Notes under the pieces: generated by a model | Databases searched by the model: none | Told to the model about the DNA's origin: nothing | Seen by the model: only the letters and a program-made list of their open reading frames with translations | Source of the DNA: Paramesorhizobium endophyticum | GTDB taxonomy: Bacteria; Pseudomonadota; Alphaproteobacteria; Rhizobiales; Rhizobiaceae | Length of the DNA stretch: 64,000 bases | Reading direction: 5' to 3' | NCBI RefSeq assembly: GCF_014640615.1 | Contig: NZ_BMHH01000007.1 | Coordinates: 1 to 64,000, forward strand | Shown here: positions 56,415-64,000 of the stretch, piece by piece | How the letters are laid out: the number at the start of each line of letters is the position of its first letter | How positions within the stretch are numbered: position 1 is the stretch's first letter | Position numbers and translations under genes: made by a program

Positions 56415-56597
56415 GTGCCTGCCTCGCGAAAGTGCCCAAATCAAATACCGCGGAATGCCCAAGGCTGTTTAGCATCCCCGAAAATTACATAATGATTTCA
56501 TTACATAATGATTTCAATGTATAATTATCTAAGAGGGACAAACCAAGACCGCGTAATCACTTCTCGTATCCTGCCCCGGTAACCAAATCCGAACAAA

Positions 56598-56643
56598 CCG
56601 CTGATAGCTTCCCGCCGCATGGCCTTCATGCGGGAATCAGCGG
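56598..56643. repeat. inverted repeat before the SH3 gene
   Basis: CCGCTGAT-agct-CCCGC pairs with GCGGG-A-ATCAGCGG around a 14-nt loop, ending 10 bp before the next start codon. It could be a terminator for the island side or a leader structure regulating the SH3 gene. Confidence 0.5.
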
Positions 56644-56653
56644 GTAGAGTTTC

Positions 56654-57292
56654 ATGGCCAGGAAGAGACGTTCATCCAAGAGCTCGTCCGGGATCGGGTC
56701 GGGCAGTGCGCTTCTTGCTATCGTGGCGCTGGGCGCGGCGGGTTGGTGGGCGGCATCCGATGGGAAACGCCCGGAACTGTCTGGCTTGCTGAAGCAGGTT
56801 CCGAATTTCGGGAAGGCGGAAGAGGCGAGTCCGAGGCCGAAGGTGGCCGTCGCTCCCGCCAAACCGCAAGAAGCTCCAAAGGCGAGCGCGGCGGTTGCAC
56901 GAAAGGCCGATGTGCCGCGACCGGCAGCCCCGGTCCGTCCAGCTGTAGCCCCATCAAGCGATTCCGCCCTGCGGATAATGCCTCCGCGGCCCCCTGCCCC
57001 CGTCAATACTACCCAAGCGAAATCGGTGGCGAATATTCCTGTCGGCAGGCCAGATCCGGCGACGACGCCCTCCGCCTTCTATGCACGGGAGCGCGTCGTC
57101 ATTCGTGAACATGCCTGGGACAAATCCGCCGCTATCGGCGCCGTCGAGCGCGGGCGCGAAATGCGCTCATATGGCAAGACCGGCAAATGGCACCGCGTCG
57201 TCGTGCCTTCCACCAGCATGATCGGCTGGGTGCATGAGGACCAGCTCGCGTCCTCGCCGCCATTCTTCACGGGATCGATATTCAAGAAGTGA
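56654..57292 (+). CDS. SH3-domain membrane-anchored protein
   Basis: A 212-residue envelope protein. Basic N-terminus, one transmembrane helix (GSALLAIVALGAAGWWAA), a proline/alanine-rich periplasmic linker (residues 55-130) and a C-terminal bacterial SH3 domain (ARERVVIREHAWDKSAAIGA, then GKWHRVVVPSTSMIGWVHED). Such domains bind peptidoglycan or proteins. Convergent with hdaA; the two stop codons are separated by a heptanucleotide repeat. Exact role unknown. Confidence 0.82.
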   Translation: MARKRRSSKSSSGIGSGSALLAIVALGAAGWWAASDGKRPELSGLLKQVPNFGKAEEASPRPKVAVAPAKPQEAPKASAAVARKADVPRPAAPVRPAVAPSSDSALRIMPPRPPAPVNTTQAKSVANIPVGRPDPATTPSAFYARERVVIREHAWDKSAAIGAVERGREMRSYGKTGKWHRVVVPSTSMIGWVHEDQLASSPPFFTGSIFKK

Positions 57293-57323
57293 GATAGTGA
57301 GGTAGTGATCAAAAGAGCCTATT

Positions 57324-57360
57324 ATCTCACTACTCACTACTCACTACTCACTACTCACTA
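57324..57360. repeat. heptanucleotide tandem repeat (TACTCAC)n
   Basis: About five copies of a 7-bp unit, four of them perfect (57331-57358), run into the last codons of hdaA. Just left, the SH3 gene end has AGTGAGATAGTGAGGTAGTGA, which pairs with the array to make a hairpin. A 7-bp unit is out of frame, so copy changes would alter the HdaA tail. Confidence 0.8.
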
Positions 57361-58055
57361 TTCCCTACCTCACTATTCCCCTCTTCCATCTCCGCCAGCA
57401 CATTCGCCGCGAGCGTCCGCGTGATGCGGCATTTCTGCTCCAGCGCCGCATGGTCGAGCCGGTCGACGACGCGGTTGGCGGTGGAAAGCGAGCGCTCGAT
57501 GCGGCTGACGAGATAGGCGACGAGGGGCGGCTCTACCGCCACCTGCCGGTCGGCGAAGAGCTTGTAAATGACCGCAGAGAGAAGCTCGTCGTCCGGCTCG
57601 GATATTTCCACCACCGTCGCCGCCTTCATGCGCGAGGCAAGGTCCGGCAGCGCCAGCGGCCAGTTGGCCGGGCGGCTGCGCGAGGTCATCAGCAGCGAGG
57701 TTCCCGCCTGCCGCACCGCGTTGATGAGGTGAAATAGGCCCGTCTCGTTGAACGGGGCCGTACCGATGTCGTCTATCAGCACCGGACCGGCATTGGCTTT
57801 TTCGATTGCATCAGGCCCGAGGTCTGCCACGTCGAGGATGGCGGCATCGGAGGCCGCTTTCCAGATCGCGGCGAGATGCGTCTTACCAGAGCCTGCCGGG
57901 CCGGCGAGCACCACCACGGGCGAAAGCCAGTTGGGCCAGCGGTCGATGATATCCACCGCCGCGCGGTTCGACGCCGCGACGATCAGATCCTCGCGGCCAT
58001 AGCCCGGCTCATGTCCGAGCGCGAGTGGCAATTGGCGGGGCATCATGATTGTCAT
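57351..58055 (-). CDS. hdaA: DnaA-related regulator HdaA
   Basis: HdaA, 234 residues, a DnaA AAA+ paralogue that with the sliding clamp stimulates ATP hydrolysis by DnaA and prevents re-initiation. The clamp-binding motif QLPLAL is at residues 8-13, Walker A GPAGSGKT at 52-59, and Walker B VLIDDIGTAP. It overlaps the AI-2E-type gene by four bases, so is co-transcribed. The last five residues are encoded in the degenerate end of a heptanucleotide repeat and may vary between strains. Confidence 0.9.
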   Translation of the reverse strand: MTIMMPRQLPLALGHEPGYGREDLIVAASNRAAVDIIDRWPNWLSPVVVLAGPAGSGKTHLAAIWKAASDAAILDVADLGPDAIEKANAGPVLIDDIGTAPFNETGLFHLINAVRQAGTSLLMTSRSRPANWPLALPDLASRMKAATVVEISEPDDELLSAVIYKLFADRQVAVEPPLVAYLVSRIERSLSTANRVVDRLDHAALEQKCRITRTLAANVLAEMEEGNSEVGNSE

Positions 58056-59233
58056 GGAGCGTCGTCTCCGCTGCGATCCTCAAGCCGCGCACGCTCCTTG
58101 CCGCGGCTGCGATAGAGCGGCGATTCCAGATAGCGTCCGAGCGCGAAGCGCACCAGAACGCCGACAGCGGCGGCGGCGGGCACCGCGATCAGCATACCGG
58201 TGAAACCGAGCAGCGAGCCGAAGGCGAAGAGCGCGAACATAAGCCAGACCGGATGCAGGCCGACCGACGAGCCGACCAGCTTCGGCTGCAGTATATTGCC
58301 CTCGATGAACTGGCCGATGAAAAAGACCGCGGCAACGGCCAGCACCATCCAGCTCAAACCGAACTGAACCAGCGCAACGCCCAAGGCCAGCACCAGCCCC
58401 ACCAGCGAGCCGATATAGGGGATGAAGCTGATGAGCCCAGCGAAAAGGCCGATCAGCAGACCGAAATTGAGCCCGACAATGGTGAGGCCTACGGCATAGA
58501 TGGTGCCGAGGATGAGGCAGAGTGTGCCCTGCCCGCGAATGAAGCCGGCGATGGCGGCATCCATGGCGCGCGCCAGGGCGCGCACGGTCTGGAGATGCTC
58601 GCGCGGTATCCACGAGTCGATCTGATTGATCATTCGGTCCCAGTCGAGCAGCATGTAGAAGGCGACGACAGGCGTGACGACAACAAGCGCCGCGATATCG
58701 ATGATCGCCTTGCCGGAGTTCCACACCGACTGGAGGAGCGTGGACAGGAAGCTCGTGCCCTGTTGCAGGAGCGTACTCAGATTGTCCTGAATGACGGAAT
58801 TGGAATTGTCGCCGCCGATGAGCTTTCTCAGCCAGGGCGAGTCCCGCTCGGCAATGAAGGCCTGGAGCTGTTTCACATAATCGGGTAGCCGGGCGCCGAG
58901 ATCGGTAGCCTGCGTGACAAGCATCGGCACGATGATCATGATCGCCAATACCAGGACGACCAGGAAAGTGAGCAGGATAAAGATGGTGGCAGCCAGGCGC
59001 GACAAGCCGAGCCGCTCAAGCCGGTCGGCGACCGGATCGAGAAAATAGGCCAGCGCCATGCCCGCCACAAAAGGCAGGAGGATCGGGCTGAAAATCCAAA
59101 GGAACAGCCCGAAGAGCGCCATTGCGCCAAGCCAGAACAGGGCCTGGCGGCGCACGTTGGCGGCAAGGGTATTGACCTGCACATCGACGTGAACGTCGCC
59201 TTCAGGCTTTGTCTTCACCGTTGTCTTGGCCAT
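58052..59233 (-). CDS. AI-2E family transporter (PerM/TqsA-like)
   Basis: Inner-membrane protein of 393 residues. Hydrophobic helices near the N-terminus (ALFWLGAMALFGLFLWIFSP, LPFVAGMALAYFLDPVADRL) and the C-terminal cluster GLLIGLFAGLISFIPYIGSL give the family pattern of about seven helices. Some relatives export AI-2, others act in Na+/H+ transport; no luxS-type system lies here. Overlaps hdaA by four bases, and is divergent from purM (218-bp gap), the standard rhizobial order. Confidence 0.9.
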   Translation of the reverse strand: MAKTTVKTKPEGDVHVDVQVNTLAANVRRQALFWLGAMALFGLFLWIFSPILLPFVAGMALAYFLDPVADRLERLGLSRLAATIFILLTFLVVLVLAIMIIVPMLVTQATDLGARLPDYVKQLQAFIAERDSPWLRKLIGGDNSNSVIQDNLSTLLQQGTSFLSTLLQSVWNSGKAIIDIAALVVVTPVVAFYMLLDWDRMINQIDSWIPREHLQTVRALARAMDAAIAGFIRGQGTLCLILGTIYAVGLTIVGLNFGLLIGLFAGLISFIPYIGSLVGLVLALGVALVQFGLSWMVLAVAAVFFIGQFIEGNILQPKLVGSSVGLHPVWLMFALFAFGSLLGFTGMLIAVPAAAAVGVLVRFALGRYLESPLYRSRGKERARLEDRSGDDAP

Positions 59234-59451
59234 AAATGTGATACCATCGGTTCGAGCCTGCGATTGAGATAGGCTGCTGTTTCAGTCACGGTCAAGTGAA
59301 GTGTCGGCAGCCCGCGCCATTGACTGTGCAAAGGCGTGGATGAGGCCGTTTTCCGCCCGCTTTTCTGGCTTATCCGGGCATATCAGCCTTGCGGGGCGGG
59401 CGAACTCGTGCCATTTCCCCCAGCTATATAACAGGTTTTCAGAGGCAAGTG

Positions 59452-60528
59452 ATGACGGCAACGCGCCCAACAGCCACGAACGGGTTGACCTACCAGCAAG
59501 CGGGCGTGGACATCGACGCCGGGAATCTCATGGTCGAGAAGATCAAGCCGCTCGTCCGCTCGACGCGGCGTCCGGGCGCCGATGGCGAGATCGGCGGCTT
59601 CGGCGGGCTGTTCGACCTGAAGGCGGCGGGCTTCACCGATCCGGTGCTGGTGGCGGCCAATGACGGCGTCGGCACCAAGCTGAAAATCGCCATCGACGCA
59701 GGTCGCCATGACACTGTTGGCATCGACCTCGTGGCCATGTGCGTCAACGACCTGGTGGTGCAGGGCGCGGAGCCTCTCTTCTTCCTCGATTATTTCGCCA
59801 CGGGCAAACTCGACCCCGACCAGGGCGCGGCCATCGTCGCCGGCATTGCCGAAGGCTGCCGGCAGGCGGGCGCGGCGCTCATCGGCGGCGAGACGGCGGA
59901 GATGCCGGGCATGTATCGCGACGGCGACTATGATCTTGCCGGCTTCGCGGTCGGCGCGGCGGAGCGCAATCGCCTGCTGCCCAAGGGCGATATCGCCCCC
60001 GGCGACGTCATCCTCGGCCTGGCTTCTTCGGGCGTTCACTCCAACGGCTTTTCGCTGGTGCGCCGCATCGTCGAGCTCTCTGGCCTCGGCTGGGATGCGG
60101 ATGCGCCTTTCGCGCCGGGCAAAACGCTGGGCGAGGCGCTGCTGACGCCGACTCGCATTTATGTGAAGCCGCTCCTCGCCGCCATCCGCGCCGGCGATGG
60201 CATCAAGGCGCTGGCGCATATCACCGGCGGCGGCTTCCCGGACAATATCCCGCGCGTGCTGCCATCCGGCCTTGCAGCGGAAATCGACCTTTCGGCCATC
60301 GCCGTGCCGCCCGTCTTCTCCTGGCTTGCCAAGACCGGCGGTGTGGAGCGCGACGAGATGCTGCGCACCTTCAATTGCGGCGTCGGCATGATCGCCGTCG
60401 TCGCGCCGGAACAGGCGGCGGAAGTGGCGGCAACGCTCGCGGCGGAGGGCGAGACGGTCGTCACGCTCGGCAAAATGATCCCCCGCGACGGCATAGGCGT
60501 CGTCTATCGCGGCACGCTGGCGCTATGA
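59452..60528 (+). CDS. purM: phosphoribosylformylglycinamidine cyclo-ligase
   Basis: AIR synthase, 358 residues, closes the imidazole ring in step 5 of purine synthesis using ATP. N-terminal [20 protein letters not shown], the ATP/Mg segment [20 protein letters not shown] and [20 protein letters not shown], and the C-terminal [15 protein letters not shown] are all typical. Start at 59452 chosen for the AGAGG 8 nt upstream; longer frame lacks family similarity. Its stop overlaps the purN start (ATGATG), coupling the two. Confidence 0.96.
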   Translation: MTATRPTATNGLTYQQAGVDIDAGNLMVEKIKPLVRSTRRPGADGEIGGFGGLFDLKAAGFTDPVLVAANDGVGTKLKIAIDAGRHDTVGIDLVAMCVNDLVVQGAEPLFFLDYFATGKLDPDQGAAIVAGIAEGCRQAGAALIGGETAEMPGMYRDGDYDLAGFAVGAAERNRLLPKGDIAPGDVILGLASSGVHSNGFSLVRRIVELSGLGWDADAPFAPGKTLGEALLTPTRIYVKPLLAAIRAGDGIKALAHITGGGFPDNIPRVLPSGLAAEIDLSAIAVPPVFSWLAKTGGVERDEMLRTFNCGVGMIAVVAPEQAAEVAATLAAEGETVVTLGKMIPRDGIGVVYRGTLAL

Positions 60529-61178
60529 TGAAGAAGCGCGTCGCAGTGCTGATCTCGGGACGCGGGTCGAACATGTCCGCACTGATTGAGGCCTGCAAGG
60601 ACCCCGCCTACCCTGCCGAAATCGTCGCGGTGCTTTCCAACAAGCCCGACGCGGCGGGACTGGAGGTGGCGCGCAGCCATGGCATCGAAGCCATCGCCGT
60701 GCCGCAGAAGGAATATGCCTCGCGCGCCGCGCATGAGGAAGCGATCAACGCTGAGCTTGCCCGCATCGCGCCCGATATCGTCTGCCTTGCCGGCTATATG
60801 CGGCTGATGTCGGCGGATTTCGTCGCCCGCTGGGAGGGCCGGATGATCAACATCCACCCTTCCCTGCTCCCGCTCTTCAAGGGCCTCGACAGCCACGCCC
60901 GCGCGCTCGAATCCGGCATGCGCGTCCATGGCTGCACGGTGCATTTCGTAACCGCCGAAATGGATGGCGGCCCCATCATCGCCCAAGCTGTGGCGCCGGT
61001 GGAACCCGGCGATACGGAAGACACCCTCTCCGCGCGGGTACTAACAGTCGAGCACAAGCTCTATCCGCTGGCGCTGAAGCTGGTGGCGGGGGGGAAAGTG
61101 GCGATGGTGGATGGCGGGATTGTCTATTCGGGGCTTACCAAGGCCGATAAGACGTTAATCGGCGTATTTACCCCCTGA
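60525..61178 (+). CDS. purN: phosphoribosylglycinamide formyltransferase
   Basis: GAR transformylase, 217 residues, transfers formyl from N10-formyl-THF in step 3 of purine synthesis. The nucleotide-binding [34 protein letters not shown] (catalytic Asn and His) and [15 protein letters not shown] (Asp) motifs are intact. Start may be ATG 60525 or 60528 within ATGATGA. The 3' end overlaps a convergent pseudogene by 24 bp. Confidence 0.95.
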   Translation: MMKKRVAVLISGRGSNMSALIEACKDPAYPAEIVAVLSNKPDAAGLEVARSHGIEAIAVPQKEYASRAAHEEAINAELARIAPDIVCLAGYMRLMSADFVARWEGRMINIHPSLLPLFKGLDSHARALESGMRVHGCTVHFVTAEMDGGPIIAQAVAPVEPGDTEDTLSARVLTVEHKLYPLALKLVAGGKVAMVDGGIVYSGLTKADKTLIGVFTP

Positions 61179-61505
61179 TATAGCCCAGGTCCAGCTCAGC
61201 GCGGTCAGAAGCCCAAGCGCCGCCGCCTCCAGCGAGAACTGGCCCATGCTGGCCAGTCCGGTCCAAAACGGCATATGTGGACGGCCCCCTGGTTGCAAGA
61301 ACTCTTTGATGGTGCTGAGCGGATCGCTTGCGTGCATATGTTCGGCCTGTTGTCGCGCTCGCACATGAACGCTGGCCAAGATGGATTCCGCGACGTGGGT
61401 TCCAAACAGCTTGTCGACCACATTGGGCCATACGATTTTACGGAATTTCCCGCGTCTCGGATCGATCGATCACACCATCTGCTCGTTTCTTGCAAGTTCA
61501 CGCAT
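61155..61505 (-). pseudogene. truncated hypothetical gene with in-frame TGA
   Basis: The minus strand downstream of the IS110 transposase has an open frame whose N-terminus seems missing (YRAELMRELARNEQMV up to the IS border), a TGA at 61470-61472 where CGA would encode Arg, then continues SIDPRRGKFRKIVWPNVVDK with a final hydrophobic helix (LEAAALGLLTALSWTWAI). The part after TGA is 88 residues from a GTG at 61421. I do not recognise the family. Convergent overlap with purN is 24 bp. Probably a gene cut by the IS. Confidence 0.6.
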
Positions 61506-62660
61506 CAGTTCGGCGCGGTAACATCTATATCCTGTTCACCATCGCCAACTGATTTCCTCGCGCCGCGCCGCTCAAAGCCGATTGCGCAGGGCTGCTTTTG
61601 TAAGTCTCGCCGGTTATCATCATCTTCCAGGCAATCCTGGCAATCTTGTTGGCCAGCGCAACAGCTGCGAGTTTAGGGGGCTTGCGCTTGAGCAGTTCTG
61701 CCAGCCACGAAGAGGCTTTACCGGAACGCCGTGCGTGTTGAACGACAGCCGTTGCTCCTGCCACCAGAACCGCCCGCAATGCCTCATCGCCTGCTCGCGT
61801 AATACAACCGAGCCGCAGCTTTCCGCCAGTCGAGTGATCCTTTGGTGTCAGCCCGATCCAGGCTGCAAACTGGCGACCGGATCGGAATAGCTCCGGAGCG
61901 GGTGTTTTCATGATCAAGAGCGCCGCGCCAATTGGGCCGATGCCTGGAATGGTGTTAAGACGCTTGCTGCGTTCATCGTTACGCTGCCATGCCTTGAGCT
62001 TCGCATCCGCATCGGCAATCTTCTCTTCCAGTTGAGCGTATTCCTCCGCCTGGCTGGCAAATAATTCCTTGGCCAACTCCGGCACGGTCCCATCAGCCTG
62101 TATCCTTTCAAGCAGCAAAGAAACATGAGCTAACCCCTTGGCCGCGGAAATGCCAAATTCGCTGGCGTACCCCCGGATGGCGTTGGCGAGTTGGGTGCGG
62201 TTGGCGATCAGTCGGGCACGAACGCCTACCAGCATAAGCGCTGCTTGCTCATCGGCCGTCTTGACCGGCACGAACCGCATCGTCGGGCGGCTCATTGCCT
62301 CGCATAATCCCTCAGCGTCGGCAGCGTCGTTCTTGCTTCGCTTGATATAGGGCTTCGCCAGTTGCGGCGCGATCATTTTCACCTCATGCCCGAACGAAGT
62401 CAGCAGCCGTGCCCAGTGATGGGAAGCGCCACAGGCTTCGATGGCGATCACGGTTGGCGGACAGGTCGTGAAGAAATCGATCATCTCCTTGCGGCGCATC
62501 TTCTTGCGCAAGACCGGCTTCTCGGCAGCGTTCACGCCATGCAACTGAAAAACATGCTTTGACGTATCCATACCAATGCGAATAATCCTGTCCACGGGCG
62601 GCTCCCTTTGTTTGAGATCATAACGACTCACTCTGGCACATTTTGATGCCGTTCGGGGGC
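61506..62660 (-). mobile_element. IS110-family insertion sequence (approximate limits)
   Basis: The element should include the transposase and short non-coding ends; family members lack strong terminal inverted repeats and duplications, so borders cannot be read exactly. The left flank meets a truncated pseudogene, the right flank meets the 3' end of a membrane protein gene. The ~65 bp 5' of the transposase (62596-62660) is too short for the usual ~200-nt bridge RNA region unless it extends into the neighbour or the RNA lies at the other end. Confidence 0.6.
61525..62595 (-). CDS. IS110-family transposase
   Basis: A 356-residue recombinase of the IS110 family. The N-terminal DEDD/RuvC-like domain shows GMDTSKHVFQLHGV, TVIAIEACGASHHWARLL and KNDAADAEGLCEA; the C-terminal helix-hairpin-helix and serine domain include NTIPGIGPIGAALLI and AWIGLTPKDHSTGGKLRLG. 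GTG at 62595 chosen as start (VDRIIRIGMDTSKH) with GGGAG about 10 nt upstream; upstream in-frame sequence is not family-like. It looks complete, so the element may be active. In IS110 elements a non-coding region carries the bridge RNA. Confidence 0.9.
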   Translation of the reverse strand: MDRIIRIGMDTSKHVFQLHGVNAAEKPVLRKKMRRKEMIDFFTTCPPTVIAIEACGASHHWARLLTSFGHEVKMIAPQLAKPYIKRSKNDAADAEGLCEAMSRPTMRFVPVKTADEQAALMLVGVRARLIANRTQLANAIRGYASEFGISAAKGLAHVSLLLERIQADGTVPELAKELFASQAEEYAQLEEKIADADAKLKAWQRNDERSKRLNTIPGIGPIGAALLIMKTPAPELFRSGRQFAAWIGLTPKDHSTGGKLRLGCITRAGDEALRAVLVAGATAVVQHARRSGKASSWLAELLKRKPPKLAAVALANKIARIAWKMMITGETYKSSPAQSALSGAARGNQLAMVNRI

Positions 62661-63458
62661 CGTCCACTCCAACAGCTTGGCGTAAAAGGCGTAGAGGAAA
62701 GCGGCGAAAAGCTGCTGCTTGAGCGCCATGATGAGCAGGGTGAAGGCAAGAACCTTCGTCCAGAAGCCACCTGGAAGATAGTTCCAGCAGAATGCGACGC
62801 AGATCATGCAGGCCAAGGCTGGTTCAATGAAGGTTGCATAGGCGGGGATCAGGATATTCGGCCCGTACGGCATGATGCACCAGCCGTTGAGAGGCGAGAG
62901 ATATTTGAAGTGGGTTGCGGTTTCTTCACGCGCAAGGGCGGCGAGCGGGCTGATTACCAAGGTCAATAAAAGCACGATGGCCAATAAGCCAAGGACTTTC
63001 TGGCCGTCTGTTCGCATATAGCGCCATCCGAGCGCGACTAAAGCGGCGGTGCTTGCGTAATACAATGTCCCGGCCAGAGTAACGAGCCCGAGGAAAAGCG
63101 CTGATTCCAGAAATGGGGCATTGCAATATGCATTCATGAGCCAGCCCCGCAGGGTCTCGTTCAAGCCGCACATCAGAAGAAAAAGGATAATGGCGGGAAG
63201 CGCCCAGCCGCGACGGGGCAAATCCTTCCGCAGCGCGCCGTAGAGCCAGACCGCGCCGAAGGCCACGGCCAGATTGGTGATGAGCCGAAAGGGCAGCAAG
63301 GCCTTAACTTCCTGAGAGGGGTAAGGCACATGCAGAACGTCGATCATGACCGTGTGGACGCTGAGCGATAACACGGCAGTAAGGCAAAAGCCTACGATCA
63401 GACGCCCCCAATGGATGTCATCAAGCAAACGGGATTTATGCGCTGCCGAGATGGGCAT
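62628..63458 (-). CDS. multi-pass membrane protein of unknown function
   Basis: A 276-residue inner-membrane protein with about seven or eight hydrophobic helices (LIVGFCLTAVLSLSVHTVMI, LITNLAVAFGAVWLYGAL, ALPAIILFLLMCGLNETLRG and others). I do not recognise it. Start at 63458 fits (MPISAAHKSRLLDD); the frame upstream is rich in Arg and Gly and unlikely to be coding. The last residues (WTAPERHQNVPE) lie within 70 bp of the IS110 transposase and may come from the element, so the natural C-terminus could be missing. Confidence 0.7.
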   Translation of the reverse strand: MPISAAHKSRLLDDIHWGRLIVGFCLTAVLSLSVHTVMIDVLHVPYPSQEVKALLPFRLITNLAVAFGAVWLYGALRKDLPRRGWALPAIILFLLMCGLNETLRGWLMNAYCNAPFLESALFLGLVTLAGTLYYASTAALVALGWRYMRTDGQKVLGLLAIVLLLTLVISPLAALAREETATHFKYLSPLNGWCIMPYGPNILIPAYATFIEPALACMICVAFCWNYLPGGFWTKVLAFTLLIMALKQQLFAAFLYAFYAKLLEWTAPERHQNVPE

Positions 63459-63549
63459 CTCAAAGCCTCCGGCACTGTATCCCGTTATTTTAGCCTCGTT
63501 TTGGGCCGGAACGCAAATTTGCCGCGCGGTCGATACCGGCCCGCAAGCC

Positions 63550-64000
63550 CTACCCCGCCTTCCGCACCCACACCTTCGTGTCATGGAACGCCGCCCCGCC
63601 ATAAGGCGCTGCAGCGTCGGCGCCGGTGAGTGTGTTGATGCCCTCGCCGCGCTCGAAGGCGGAGTTGGGGAAGATGCCTTCGGAAATCACCACGCCGCGG
63701 CGCTGGCTGTCACGCACCCTTGCGTGCAGCACCAGTTCGCCGCGCTGGTTGCCGATTTCGACGCGGTCGCCATCGGATATGCCGAGTTCCGCCGCGTCCT
63801 GGCTATGGATCAGCAATTGCGGGCGCACTTCCTTGGCTAGCGAGGTCGGCGTTATGGAGAAGCTTGAATTCAGGAAATTATGCGCGGGCGAGGTTGCGAG
63901 GCGGAAGGGATGTTCCGCATCCGCCAGTTCGATCGCCTGCCAGTAATCGGGGAATTCCGGCAAGTCCCGGTAAGGCCCCTGCGGCCCCATGGAGCGCGGC
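63550..64000 (-). CDS. molybdopterin oxidoreductase, C-terminal part
   Basis: Incomplete at the window edge: about 150 residues of the C-terminal molydopterin dinucleotide-binding domain of a DMSO-reductase-family enzyme. Visible: FRLATSPAHNFLNSSFSITP, LLIHSQDAAELGISDGDRVE, then RGVVISEGIFPNSAFERGEG and ending INTLTGADAAAPYGGAAFHD-like residues near the stop. Such C-termini are found in nitrate/formate/arsenite-type oxidoreductases; which one cannot be told without the missing catalytic part. Confidence 0.88.
   Translation of the reverse strand, partial: PRSMGPQGPYRDLPEFPDYWQAIELADAEHPFRLATSPAHNFLNSSFSITPTSLAKEVRPQLLIHSQDAAELGISDGDRVEIGNQRGELVLHARVRDSQRRGVVISEGIFPNSAFERGEGINTLTGADAAAPYGGAAFHDTKVWVRKAG

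Noticed and set aside
51868-56650. Prophage or integrative conjugative element
   Set aside because: No integrase, capsid, portal, relaxase or type IV secretion genes; only transposon remnants and small modules are seen.
57300-57400. CRISPR array
   Set aside because: The repeat is a 7-bp tandem unit without spacers, and no cas genes are present anywhere in the window.

Overview
The window is chromosomal DNA of an alphaproteobacterium of the order Rhizobiales, most probably the Brucella/Ochrobactrum group. This rests on protein similarity judged by eye, gene order (plsX-fabH-ihfA-merR, nusB-ribH-ribE-ribD-nrdR-glyA, aapJQMP, purMN-perM-hdaA, ppk-ppx, rnd/aspS), a BrnT/BrnA toxin-antitoxin pair of the kind first described in Brucella, and high coding GC with many GC-rich palindromic intergenic repeats. 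No database was consulted.

Layout. 1-5.6 kb: regulator, IHF alpha, fatty acid/phospholipid initiation (FabH, PlsX), a DUF177 protein, a cytochrome bc1 assembly chaperone and a BamE-type lipoprotein, followed by a candidate ~90-nt small RNA with its own promoter and terminator. 5.9-12.5 kb: H+-pyrophosphatase, SDR/TetR divergent pair, MFS transporter, GNAT, small P-loop protein. 12.5-20.7 kb: riboflavin and one-carbon block (nusB, ribH, ribE, ribD, nrdR, glyA), then an L,D-transpeptidase with its MarR-type regulator. 20.9-33.3 kb: valine catabolism hydrolase, hemB, RDD protein, leucyltransferase, parC, aspS, rnd, with parD(parE remnant) and vapBC inserted. 33.4-43.7 kb: brnTA, isochorismatase/GlxA pair, ppx-ppk, an HlyD/FUSC efflux pair whose pump gene is frameshifted, an NDUFS6-like zinc protein and a flavin monooxygenase. 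44.1-50 kb: general amino acid ABC transporter aapJQMP and a PAP2 phosphatase. 50-51.9 kb: metC, tRNA-Pro, NDUFS4-like complex I subunit, tRNA-Arg.

51.9-56.5 kb is an accessory island immediately 3' of tRNA-Arg: an unrecognised 215-aa protein, a PemK/PemI-type module, an IS5-type transposase scrap, and a decayed TniB-TniQ transposition operon hit by an IS200/IS605-type insertion, a 10-bp tandem duplication, a frameshift and truncation at both ends. Core genes resume with an SH3 protein, hdaA, an AI-2E-type exporter and purMN. The right end has an IS110 insertion between a truncated pseudogene and a membrane protein, and the partial 3' end of a molybdopterin oxidoreductase.

What stands out is the small RNA candidate near 5.6 kb, the layered decay of the TniBQ element, four toxin-antitoxin loci (one decayed) in 64 kb, and at least six families of inverted-repeat intergenic elements, two of which form or touch the stop codons of neighbouring genes. 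I found no convincing undescribed multi-gene defence or biosynthetic system; the unrecognised island gene at 52236-52883 and the small RNA are the best leads.
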